Below the pieces are notes generated by a model. It ran no database searches and was not told the origin of the DNA. It saw only the letters and a list, made by a program, of their open reading frames with translations. From Neoceratodus forsteri (Eukaryota; Chordata; Ceratodontiformes; Ceratodontidae): a DNA stretch of 64,000 nt. The translations under genes were made by a program, and so were the position numbers. Positions 43,282 through 53,035 of the stretch are shown in pieces; the stretch's first letter is position 1, and each line of letters opens with the position of its first letter. The stretch is taken from positions 488,139,501 through 488,203,500 of the forward strand of contig CM057459.1 in NCBI GenBank assembly GCA_016271365.2, given 5' to 3'.

Positions 43282-45008
43282 GGCCCAGATATTCAAAAGG
43301 GTTGCGCCATGTCGCAACAGGTTGCGCCATGCGCCAAGTCAAAATCGCCATTCTGCGATATTCAGCAGGGGGCAGTTACGCCACTGGCAACAGGTTGCGC
43401 CAAGAGAGCAATGCAAATGAATGCATGCTCAACAGGAGGGAGGATCCATGCATAACCTCGCAGACCTGATATTCAGTCGGGTTCGCAGAGTTCTACATCG
43501 CAACCCCAACCTGCGTCCGCTGGCTTGAGCCAAAAAAGGCTTAAGTTGAGGGCCACCCACAGGTGAGCTGCTGCATTGCCGGTGCAACACAGCAGCTGCC
43601 ACCTGGCTGGCCCCCAACTCGGAATCTGCCCCCACCAGCCCGATCGCGGGCAGAACAAATATGTCCCCCCTCCACATCTCCACAGCCCGATCGCGGGCAG
43701 AACACATCATGTCACCCCCTCGACACATCACCCACAGCCCGATCATGGGCAGAACCTGTATGAACCCCCAGTGCCCGATCGCGGGCAGAGATGTAACCCT
43801 CCCCAACCCGAATAACTCCTGGTGGTCCAGTGGACCGTAAAGCCCGATCGTGGGCAGAATGTCACAGCACAACCCCCAAACATCTCCCTGGTGTCTAGTG
43901 TCCCCCCCACCCACCGAAGCCCCTCCACCCGTTCCCCGCGGCGGCGGGTGACAGCATCCACCTGCCTGCCGCCCGCCACCCGCCGACTGACTGTCCGGCG
44001 GGGCTGCATGCCCATTGGTGCAGAGCTACAGCCAATGGGCGTGCAGCCACCAGACGCAGAATGATCATTCACAAATCTGACTGTCATGGACGGTATGGGC
44101 TGCACGCCTATTGGCTGTAGCCTGCACCAATGGTCTGCAGCCCCACCGGACAGTCAGTCGGCGGCGGGCGGGCAGGCAGGTGGATGCTGTCGCTCACCGG
44201 CCGCGGGAGCGGGTGGAGGGGCTTGGTGGGTGGGGGACACTAGACACCAGGGAGATGTTTGGGGGGTTGTGGTCCAGACATTCTGCCCGCCGATCGTTTT
44301 ACTGTCCACTGGACCACCAGGGAGTTATTCGGGTTGGGGAGGGTTACATTCTGCCCGCGATCGGGCACTGGGGGGTTCATACAGGTTCGGCCCGCGATCG
44401 GGCACTGGGGGTTACAGGTTCTGCCCACGATCGGGCTGTGGGAGCTGTGTGGGGCGATATGACGTGTTCTGCCCGCGATCTGGCTGTGGGTGATGTGTGT
44501 GGGGGCGATATGTACGTGTTCTGCCCGCGATCGGGCTGTGGGAGATGTGTGTGGGGTGTCATGTAACTGTGATGCCCGCGATCGGGCTGCATTGTGCGTC
44601 GGTCCCCGACGGCTGCTGCCTGGCAGGGTGGCCAGGAGCAAGTCCTCGGGGATCGGCGCACCTACATGCAAATGGCATGCAAATGGGGCCATAAATAGAT
44701 GCAAATGGCCCCCACTGCGCATTGCATAAATTATGGCCCCATTTGCATGTCACCTTTTGAATATCGGAAATTTGCGCATGGCGCAATGAGCCTGCGCCAC
44801 CGCAGAGTTTAATGCTCAACTCTGGCAACTTGCAGTAGCACAAGTTCCACTGCGCCATGCGCAAGTGCTGTGGCTCAGGGGTGATATTCAAAGGAGTTGC
44901 TCAACAGCGCAACTCCCTTGAATATCACCCCGGCCACACCCCTGCGCAACTATTTTGAGCAGCGCAGGGGCTTGCGCCTCAGACTGGCGCAGTTTGAATA
45001 TCTGGGCC
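43282..45008. mobile_element. GC-rich palindromic Harbinger-like element with AGT target duplication
   Basis: Terminal inverted repeats GGCCCAGATATTCAAA (43282) and TTTGAATATCTGGGCC (ends 45008), flanked by AGT on both sides. That is 3 bp, as expected for Harbinger. Nearly the whole 1.73 kb folds back on itself around about 44080; CATCTCCCTGGTGTCTAGTG, TGCCCATTGGTGCAGAGCTA and CACCTGCCTGCCGCCC each have inverse partners. The word CCCGATCGCGGGCAGAA recurs five times on the left and, inverted, seven times on the right. Tips also carry GCGCAACAGGTTGCGCC-type repeats. No protein. The end sequence is shared with the autonomous element ending at 62334. Confidence 0.85.
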
Positions 45009-45010
45009 AG

Positions 45011-45210
45011 TGTGTCCTTAAATCATGAAGCAGACAAGATTTATATTTACTACAACCATGTGGGAGATATTTCTGTATATCCTGCCGTTCAGATTATACG
45101 TGTGAGATTATCAACAAGCATCCAGACACCTTTGTCAACTGTCTATTTTATAACACAGTTTGAAAACTCTCTTCAGAGGAAAACATTTCCCACACAACAT
45201 GGTGCAGCAG
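45011..45210 (+). CDS. candidate host exon (200 bp), function unknown
   Basis: Open throughout in one frame (66 codons, beginning VSLNHEADKIYIYYNHVGD and ending RKTFPTQHGAA), non-repetitive and protein-like in composition. It ends at CAG|GTAATA, a plausible splice donor at 45211. Before the palindromic element inserted, its start would have followed a C-rich tract and ACACACAG|T (43280/43281), a good acceptor. Because the element duplicated AGT, an AG also stands immediately before the segment at 45009-45010. I do not recognise the protein, and no neighbouring exon was found. Chance openness of 66 codons is quite possible. Confidence 0.25.
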
Positions 45211-45212
45211 GT

Positions 45213-45784
45213 AATAAATAAATAAAGTAAATGTATGGGAGTTTGAGCATTATTAATGATTTCCTGCAGTTAACTGGTTTAGTGTGGTGCCTAGCTTTTC
45301 CACTGAACAGTGATGGGTTATTTTACTAGGGCACACACAGCATCACTTTGTGTTGGACTATGTGACAGCGTGAAGCCAGCATTCTTGGGCCCCTGCACCT
45401 ACTGACTGCATACTAGTCCCTACATACAAACAACTGATCCAAGGGAAGTCAGTTAATTTGAATTGCAGGTGCATGTCTTATGACTTTCAAACACTGTGCC
45501 ACTTGACAGTCAGCCATTAGACATTTTAGTCATAAAATTTAAGATTTTAATATACAGTATATGTTAACTGACACTTTTTTTTGGTTTGCTACATCATTAG
45601 TGTTTATATGATGTGCAGTTCTGCAGTGTGTGCTATTTCTTTACAGGAAAAAAATGCAGAGAGTTGTATCACTAACAGCTCTTTAACTTGAACTGCCAGT
45701 TTAGTAAACATTTGAACAATAACATATTTTTTGGACTGTCATCATTGTCTTTATATGTGCAGAAGTGAATCCGAAAAGGTACAG

Positions 45785-45830
<46 letters not shown>

Positions 45831-46319
45831 TGCTTCCACAACAAATCTCAAAAATATTCTACCTATCCTAATGCAATGCCAGCTACTACTGTATCTTTCT
45901 CATGGTGAAATTCATGACTAGAGGATGAATGTTCTTTTTCCAACAACCAGTAGTCTGCTACCATGTCATCAATCCTACATCTGTCAGGTTGACAAGACAA
46001 GCTCGAGCTCATACATAAAAAATCTTCAAAAATGAGCTTTCCATTTTTTGCACTAGCATCGTCACTTTTAAGATAAGCACTGTGCAGCTGAGAGAATTTT
46101 TTTCATTTGTTGCATTCTTCTTTTATTCTTCTGCAATACAGACTGACAAATGATTCAAAATGACAGGCACCTGCTCCTTGAATTAGAAACTGTCAACATG
46201 CAAGATATGCCTGTGCAAAAAATGACTTTTATTCATTTAAAAGTACAGTAGAAAGATTTTTGTATGTCACATAAAAACCTTGCTGTTTTCCAGAACAAGA
46301 AGTCCATTCAGATACACAT
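45213..46319. other. no gene recognised; (CA)n at 45790-45829
   Basis: Unique-looking AT-rich sequence with an uninterrupted CA microsatellite. No supported coding region. Confidence 0.4.
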
Positions 46320-47445
46320 GGCCCCATTCTCAAAGGGGGCTTAGATCAGCACAAGCTGCACCAGACAGCAGCTTGCACTGATACCCCTGGAGCCAGGGAC
46401 GCTGCACCATATTCTGGTACAGGAGGGGTCCCAGCACCTATGTTCCCACACTTGCGGCAACCCCTTCCATGTGGCAACCACATGGCACATGAAATGGGTA
46501 GACGCAGGCATCTTGCAGCAAAGGCAAACAGTGCCCCTTCCCCAATACCCATGTCCCTGTTATAACAACATAAAATAAAAAGCCCCTCACATTGATGGTC
46601 CAGTGGCCCGCAGGCCGATCACCAATGTGCCCCTATATTTAAAATAGAAAACAACACATCATTGGTAGTATAGTGCCCCCTGTCATGATTCCCGATGTGC
46701 CCCTATACTTAACATTGACAATAACTGCCCATGGGTAATATAGTGCCCCACCACTCTGGTCCCCAATATGCTCCTATATTTAAAATAGAAAACAACCCCT
46801 CATTGGTAGTATAGTGTCCCCCACCATGATCCCCAATGTGCCCCTATATTTAACATTGAAAATAACCGCTGACTGGTAGTATAGAGGGTGGGGGACCACT
46901 GGACCACCAATGTGAGAGGCTGTGTCTCATGTTCTAATAATGGTGACATTGGGGATCAGGGCGGGGGGCCACTATACTACCAATGATGGGTTATTGTCTG
47001 TTTTACAGGTAGGGGCACATCAGGGATCAAGGCAGGGGCCACTATACTACCAATGAGGGGTTATTGTCTATTTTACATGTAGGGGTACATCAGGGATCAG
47101 AGTGGTAGGACCATGGCACATTTGCTGCAATGTGGATAACTCACATGGAGGGTGAATTTCTAAGTCCCCGTTAAACCAGCACTGGCTGACTTAAGGGTAC
47201 TTAGAAATTTGACTTCCGGGTGAGTTTTGAGAATATGGTTTCAGGGGATTTGGCAGCATGTGTCTGCCACAAGCCCCAAGCACCATGCTGCAGGGCATTT
47301 GGTGGAGCAAGCCCCATTTGGAGGAGGCAGCTTGTGGCGGAGGCAGGCTGCCTTTTTGAATTGCTCCTGGGCATCGTTTGGCATAAGGGGCACAAGTGAG
47401 TCACAAGCCCCTTGTGCTGCCTGGGGAGCTTTGGGAATTGGGCCC
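46320..47445. mobile_element. second Harbinger-like non-autonomous element
   Basis: Ends GGCCCCATTCTCAAAG (46320) and CTTTGGGAATTGGGCCC (47429-47445) are inverse and similar in style to the other GGCCC-ended elements here. Subterminal GCAGCTTGCACTGATACC and CATGCTGCAGGGCATTTGG blocks are TGCA-rich. A palindromic tandem array (46595-47105) lies inside. No protein. A short inner element near 47150-47215 may be nested (TTTCTAAGTCCCC against GGGTACTTAGAAA). Confidence 0.65.
46595..47105. repeat. about 68-bp tandem array that reverses direction midway
   Basis: Forward units contain ATTGGTAGTATAGTGCCCCC and ATGTGCCCCTATATTTAA at about 46600, 46663, 46732, 46802 and 46873. After about 46890 the units run inverse (CCACTATACTACCAATG near 46970 and 47040). 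Each unit carries a tRNA-A-box-like GGTAGTATAGTG. Confidence 0.75.
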
Positions 47446-48643
47446 ACAAAGTCCAAAAAGTTCCAACAATTGCAAATGCTGGCTAATGCTGAGGCTTGAA
47501 CCCCCATTCCAAATGTGATGTCTGAATGTACTTATGTCCTGGAAAAGAGAAATTTTTTTTTGATGTGTGGTACAGAAATATTTTTACTGCACTTTTGAAT
47601 AGACAAAAGTCATTTCTTGCAGTTGGATGTATGCTGCTGTAAATTGCATTTGATTGTCCAAATTGGACATGGTTCTGAAAATTACAATAGCTGGGTCAGA
47701 GTGGGCAAATTCAGTTGCAGTTGTCAGATGTGGCTGCATCCAGGACACTGAAAATAGAGGACCCCATGCATAAAGCACTAAAACTTTTCCCACTATATCA
47801 CCTACTCTCTCATGACATTATTTTGTTTTTTTCAAAGAGATGGCAGGATGAGCTCATACGTTAACATTCTCTAGGTCATGGAAGGGTGAAAGATGATGAT
47901 GGATCTCTTTGTGTGGTCTTCAGATTAGAACAGGTATGTGAATGAATGCTGGCATCATCCTATGGTAACATCTAATCGGTGAATGATGTTATTATAGGAT
48001 GATGTCAGCAGTCATTCATATACCTCTCATACTGTTGTTCGAAGATAAGTACAAGCAGGTCCATGGGGGGACCAGTTAGTAAATCACTCAGTCATCTTAT
48101 GCTGCTCTGCCTCAACCTTGGTATCAAGGGAGGGAGGGGTGAGGTGGATGCTATCTGGTGTGTTGGGATTGGGAGGGTGGCATCTTCGGTTGACTAGGTT
48201 TTACATGACATTATGGTATGTGGGAAGTGGTGCAAGAAGCACTGAAGAAGAACATGATTTTTTTTAAATGATAGGAGGGTGAACTTTTCTCAGTCAGGTC
48301 CAAAATTCATTTCAGTGACCTATTTGGTTAGTCTGGGGTGTTGCTGGAGGAATATAGATGTATACTGTATGTACAGACACCAGAAAACCAGTATGCATTG
48401 TAAATTAAAGAACAGAGATGCAATAGTAACAGTAACTGAAAATGCTTTTCTACCGCTCTGCAGTTCTGTAAGACTTGACGTCACCAGCCTTTAAGACCGA
48501 AGGCTGTTTTAAAATGGGGGCAGCATCAAAGTATATATAATGGACCAGTCATCTCTAAATGTGACTTTGTGACTCAAACAAGCTGACTCCTTGGACTTAG
48601 AAAACACCAAACCATTGGAAGTAATATATTAAAAGGATCGCTA
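47446..48643. other. no gene; strong short hairpin at 47934-48027
   Basis: Mostly unique-looking. AGGTATGTGAATGAATGCTG / GCATCATCCTATGGTAACAT pairs with its inverse (ATGTTATTATAGGATGATG, then GTCATTCATATACCT), giving an imperfect stem of about 40 bp with a short loop. No coding support. Confidence 0.5.
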
Positions 48644-48979
48644 GTCACCTTTTCGCAATGTCAACCTTCTGCAACACTTGTTAAAAATGTTTTTAATAAA
48701 ATATTTTGAACAATCAGTACTTAAGAAAGTGGAAGTTGCCACATGTATTATCATCAGATGTGCATGGCAAAGCATTACATGCATTATACATGCACAGATC
48801 GGTTCATCCTGAACTGGTCTGCCTTCAGATAATATACAGTACATAACGCCTTACAGTGCACCTCTGATGATAATGCATGTTGCAATTTTAATCACTTTAT
48901 TAACTGCTGGTTGAGCAAAATATTTTATAAAACATTTTTAACAAGTGTTGCAGAATGTTGACATTGTGAAAAGGTGATA
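48644..48979. mobile_element. MITE with about 90-bp terminal inverted repeats
   Basis: GTCACCTTTTCGCAATGTCA / CTGCAACACTTGTTAAAAAT on the left matches the inverse of ATTTTTAACAAGTGTTGCAG / AATGTTGACATTGTGAAAAG on the right. The similarity continues inward (CATGTATTATCATCAGATGTGC against CACCTCTGATGATAATGCATG), so it is nearly fully palindromic. Non-coding. Confidence 0.8.
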
Positions 48980-49138
48980 TACAGTAGTATGTATTGGAGA
49001 TGGATGACATAGCAAAAAGGTGATGCTGAATTTACATAGAAACATAGACTTTGACGGCAGATAAGGACCACTTGGCCCACCCAGTCTGCCTATTTCCCTA
49101 CCTACTGGATAAGCTGCAGATTCTAGTTAACCAACAGC

Positions 49139-52026
49139 CTACTTCCTGCCACCCCCCACTACAATTGCCTTGTGTCTGTCCCATGCATGTTTGAATTCCC
49201 CCACTGTTTTAGCCCCAACAACCTCCCCAGGAAGGCAGTTCCATGCATCCACCACTCTCTCCATGAAAAAAGATTTCCTCACATTACCCCTGAGCCGTCC
49301 CCCCTGTATCTTTAAATTATGTCCCCTTGTTCTTACACATCTCTTTTTCTGAAAAATGCTACCCTTCTGGACTTTGTTGATTCCCTTCAGGTACTTGAAT
49401 GTTTCTATCATGTCCCCCCCGTCCCTTCATTCATCAAGGGTATACATATTAAGCTCTCTCAGTCTCTCTTCATATGATTTCTGATGCAGATCCTGCACCA
49501 TTTTAATTGCCCTCCTCTGGACTGCTTCCATCCTGTCTATGTCTTTGCATAGATGAGGTCTCCAAAACTGCACACAGTACTCCAGATGGGGTCTCACCAA
49601 CTGTCTGTACAGAGGATAACCACTTCCTTTTTCTACTTGTGATGCCCTTCCTATGCATCCCAGTATCCCCTGGCTCTCCTCACTGACTTCTCACATTGTT
49701 TACCCACCTTTAGATCATCCGATATGCTACCCAGTCCCATTCCATTTTTGTTGTTGTTAGTACCTCCCCTGCTATTGTGTACTCTTCTCCTGGGTTTTTG
49801 TTTCCCAGGTGCATTACTTTGCACTTCTTTGCATTGAATCTAAGTTGCCATATGTCTGACCATTCCTCCAACCTTGCCAAGTCCCTTCTCATCCTTTCTA
49901 CCCCCCCTTGTGTATCAACTCTGTTACAGATCTTTGTATCATCTGCAAAGAGGCATACCTTTCCCTCCAGACCCTCTGCAATGTCACCTATAAAGATGTT
50001 AAAGAGGACTGGACCCAGTACTGAGCCCTGAGGTACTCCACTAGTGACCCCCCTTTCTTCAGAATGTGTGCCACTCACTATTACCTTCTGTGTCCTGTTG
50101 TGCAGCCAGTTTGCAACCCAGACTACCACCCTGGGACCCACTCCCAAGCTGGCTAACTTGATTATTAATCTTTTGTGTGGGACTGTGTCAAATGCCTTGC
50201 TAAAGTCTAGGTAGGCCATATCTACATCCCCTCCCTGGTCTATTGCTTTGGTCACCCAGTCAAAGAAATCTATTAGATTCGTCTGACATGACCTTCTTTG
50301 TGTAAATCCATGCTGCTTTGGGTCCTGTGCCCCGCTGGCCTATAGGTACTCAACAATTCTTTTTTTTCAGAAGTGATTCCATCAATTTCCCTATCACTGA
50401 GGTCAAACTTACAGGTCTGTAGTTTCCTACTTCTGCCTTGCTCCCACTTTTGTGAAGAGGAATCACATCTGCCCTCCTCCAGTCCTCAAGTATCACCCCA
50501 TCCTCCCATGACTTGTTAAAAGTGTGGTCAGTGGTGTCACTAGGTCCTCCCTTAGTTCTTTTAGGATTCTGGGATGAATCCCATCAGGCCCCATTGCTTT
50601 GTCCACCTTGAGTTTTAGGAGTTCTTTCAGGACTCTTTCTTCTGTAAATGGACTGGTGTCAACCCCCCTACCCGGAGTGCTTCTATTGTCTGGTTTAGGT
50701 AACTCCTCCTCATCTTCTTTTGTGAATACTGAGCAAAGTATTCATTCAGTACCTCTGCCTTTTCAATGTCTCCCTCTGCCCACCTCCCCTCTCCCTTATT
50801 AATCTTCACTATTCCTCCCTTGACCTTTCTATGCTCCCTAATGTACCTGTAAAAGGTTTGATCCCCCTTCTTAACTGACTTGGCTATTTTTTCCTCAGTT
50901 TGGGCCTTTGCTATTCTGACTGCCTTCCCCACTTCTTTCTGCTTTAATTGATACAGTCCCCTGTCGTGCTCCTTCTGTGATGCCTTATACTTTTTGAATG
51001 CAGCCTTTTTCTCCTTAACCTTCCCTGCCACTTCTTTTGAGAACCATAGTGGTTTTTTACTCCGCTTTGTTTTCTTTATCTCTTTCACACAAAGGCTTGT
51101 TGCCTCTATGATGGCAGTTTTGATTTTTCTCCATTGTTCTTCCACCCCTCCTTTTTGCCCATTTGCTAGTGTATTCCTCAGGTATTCACCCATTTTGCCA
51201 AAGTCAGCCCTTCTAAAGTCCAGTATGCTTGTTTTTGTATGGCTTGTCTCCATGGTTGTGCTTATTGTGAAGCACACTGTGCAGTGGTCGCTTGTTCCCA
51301 GATGTCTATAGACTTCTAAATTTGTGATCCTCTCTCCATTTGAGAGTACCAGCTCTAGTATTGCTTCCTCCTGAGTGGGTTCCAACACTAGCTGTCTAAG
51401 GCCTGTCCCCCTGCAGGGTTTTGAGAATGACCCTGCTCTTGGATGTGGCTGCAGTACATGTCATCCAGTTAACATCTGGCATATTCAGGTCCTCCATTAA
51501 TAGTATCTCCCCTTTTTCAGCCATTTTGAGAATGTCCTCTACCATTTTCTTGTCCATTTCCTCCCCTTGAGATGGGGGTCTGTATACAACTCCTGTGCTG
51601 ATTGTGATGCCAGTCCCTTGTTTCAAAGGTGACCCAGAGTGCCTCTTGTCCTCCCCTTTTACTTTTTAGTTCTGTAGCTTTGATCCATTCCCTTATGTAT
51701 AGAGCTACTCCACCTCCTCTTTTCCCCTCCCTGTCCCTTCTGTAGACTGTGTACCCTGGTATGTTGACATCCCAGTCATGGTTCCCCGTGTACCATGTTT
51801 CTGTGACTGCCACAATATCCAATTTTTCATCTTCCATCAAGGCTACTAGCTCAGCAAGCTTGTTTCCCAGACTATGGGCATTGGTACTCATTGCCCTCCA
51901 TTTAATGTTGGCTTTATCCTTTTTTCCCCCATGTCTGCTCTTTTTGCCCTTGTCTATTTTTCCATTTTCCCCTGTCCTGCCCTCTGTTGAGCATTGAACC
52001 TCAGTGTTTACCTTACTACCCATCAT
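49139..52026 (-). pseudogene. CR1 ORF2: endonuclease and reverse transcriptase
   Basis: Endonuclease (52026-51300): WRAMSTNAHSLGNKLAELVA, LDIVAVTETWYTGNHDWD, KRGGGVALYIREW, ILLMEDLNMPDVNWMT (GDLN box changed to EDLN) and LGTSDHCTVCFTI (SDH box). Linker KPLWFSKEVAGKVKEKKAAF (51050). Reverse transcriptase: the fingers are interrupted near 50630-50260. MAYLDFSKAFDTVPHKRLII (first Asp), VTSGVPQGSVLGPVLFNIFI and VCLFADDTKICNRVDTQGG (catalytic Asp pair intact) lie at 50255-49710. The C-terminus has RRFRLRGNVRKSFFMERVV-like and WNCLPGEVVGAKTV sense (49411-49139). At least four frame changes; inactive, but all catalytic motifs except the altered GDLN are visible. Confidence 0.88.
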
Positions 52027-52094
52027 GTTTTGTGGGGGGAGGCTTGAAATTTCCTGCCTCTTATTAGCACCTCTCCCATGGCTAGTTTAAAAGC

Positions 52095-53010
52095 TTGCCA
52101 AGGAAGCATTTAAACCTGTCACTTAGGATCTTGGTTCCCTTCATGGACAGATGCAGACCATCATGCCAGTATAAACCTTCATCTCTCCAGGTGTACCCCC
52201 AGTTCCCAATGAAGCCAAAGCCCTGTGCTCTGCACCAGTTTTGCAATCATTAATTAAACTGCATGGTGTGTAGTACCCTAGCCTCACCCCTGCCATGGAC
52301 TGGCAGCACCTCTGAGAAGGTAACTGTGCTTGCTAGCTCTCTGAGGCCCCTCCCCAACTCTACAATTTCATCCTGCACTGCACTGATCCCATGCCTAGCT
52401 AGGTCATTTGTCCCAAGGTGGACAATGATATCTAGTTCCCTCTCCTGTGATGCTGCTTTTGCAATCCTGAGGATTCGCTTCTTGTCCCACCAAGCCATGG
52501 CACTAGGCAGGCACCTTACTTCCCTCTCCTCTCCCTTCCCCAGGTCTACCCCTCTAACAATTGAGTCCCCTATCAGAAGCTGTTTCCTTCCCCTGTGGTG
52601 TCCCTTGCCACCCTTCTGTGGGTCTCCCTTGTGGGTGTCCTCAGCATTCTTCTTGGTCTCCACTGAGGGTGCCATAATAGAGGAACCTTGCTTTGCCAGA
52701 CTGGCATATGGTTTGAGCAGAGGTACAACTAGGGGGCTTCACCTCTGTTCCACCACCCGTACCCTCCCAGAACCCACTGTGGTCCACCTGCTCTTCATAC
52801 TTGGCAGCCTCTGTGACAGTGGTGCTCTTTGGGTGGGGGAGGCCTCCTTAGTCCTTGCCAGTTCAGCCTGGAGGTGGGCTACCTCCTACCTCAGAGCTGA
52901 CAGTTGCCTGCAAATAGGACAGCAATGCAGTTTCCAGAATGTCTCCTGGAAAACTGCTGCCCCACAGCCAGTGCATTGCACCACTCCCCACATGTCCCTC
53001 TCCCTTATAA
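52095..53010 (-). pseudogene. CR1 ORF1: zinc-finger-like region, coiled coil, SGNH esterase
   Basis: The minus strand from about 53005 reads VVQCTGCGAAVFQETFW, then LHCCPICRQLSAL (paired Cys-x2-Cys, PHD/RING-like). An in-frame TAG and EVAHLQAELARTKEA (coiled coil) follow. From 52675 an ATG opens MAPSVETKKNAE, then QLLIGDSIVRGVDLGKG (SGNH Ser block) and DIIVHLGTNDLARHG (Asn block). After a frame change near 52250 come GFIGNWGYTWRDEG and WHDGLHLSMKGTKILSDRF (Asp-x-x-His block, about 52190-52100). All three hydrolase blocks are present; one stop and one frame change break the gene. Confidence 0.8.
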
Positions 53011-53015
53011 TATAC

Positions 53016-53035
53016 AATATGTAATATATATATAT
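53016..53035. repeat. short TA-rich junction between two CR1 copies
   Basis: About 20 bases of TA-rich sequence are all that separates the two CR1 insertions. Confidence 0.7.

Larger units (their letters stand above)
49037..53015 (-). mobile_element. CR1 LINE, nearly full length, minus strand
   Basis: The 3' end at about 49037 has the octamer motif (ACATAGAAACATAGACTTTG on the plus strand) and the CR1 3'-UTR core. ORF2 lies at 52026-49139 and ORF1 at about 53010-52095; the copy stops in or just before ORF1. It is the most complete CR1 in the window. Frame changes are few, so it is a fairly recent insertion. Confidence 0.9.

Noticed and set aside
43640..44590. Regularly spaced near-palindromic repeat resembling a CRISPR array
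   Set aside because: Spacers are uneven and themselves mirrored, the repeat reverses direction at the centre, and the setting is a vertebrate transposon.
43429..44722. Several overlapping open frames of 120-161 codons in the palindromic element
   Set aside because: They mirror each other across the palindrome, repeat a short Arg/Pro/Ser unit, and come from GC-rich repeat sequence with few stops.
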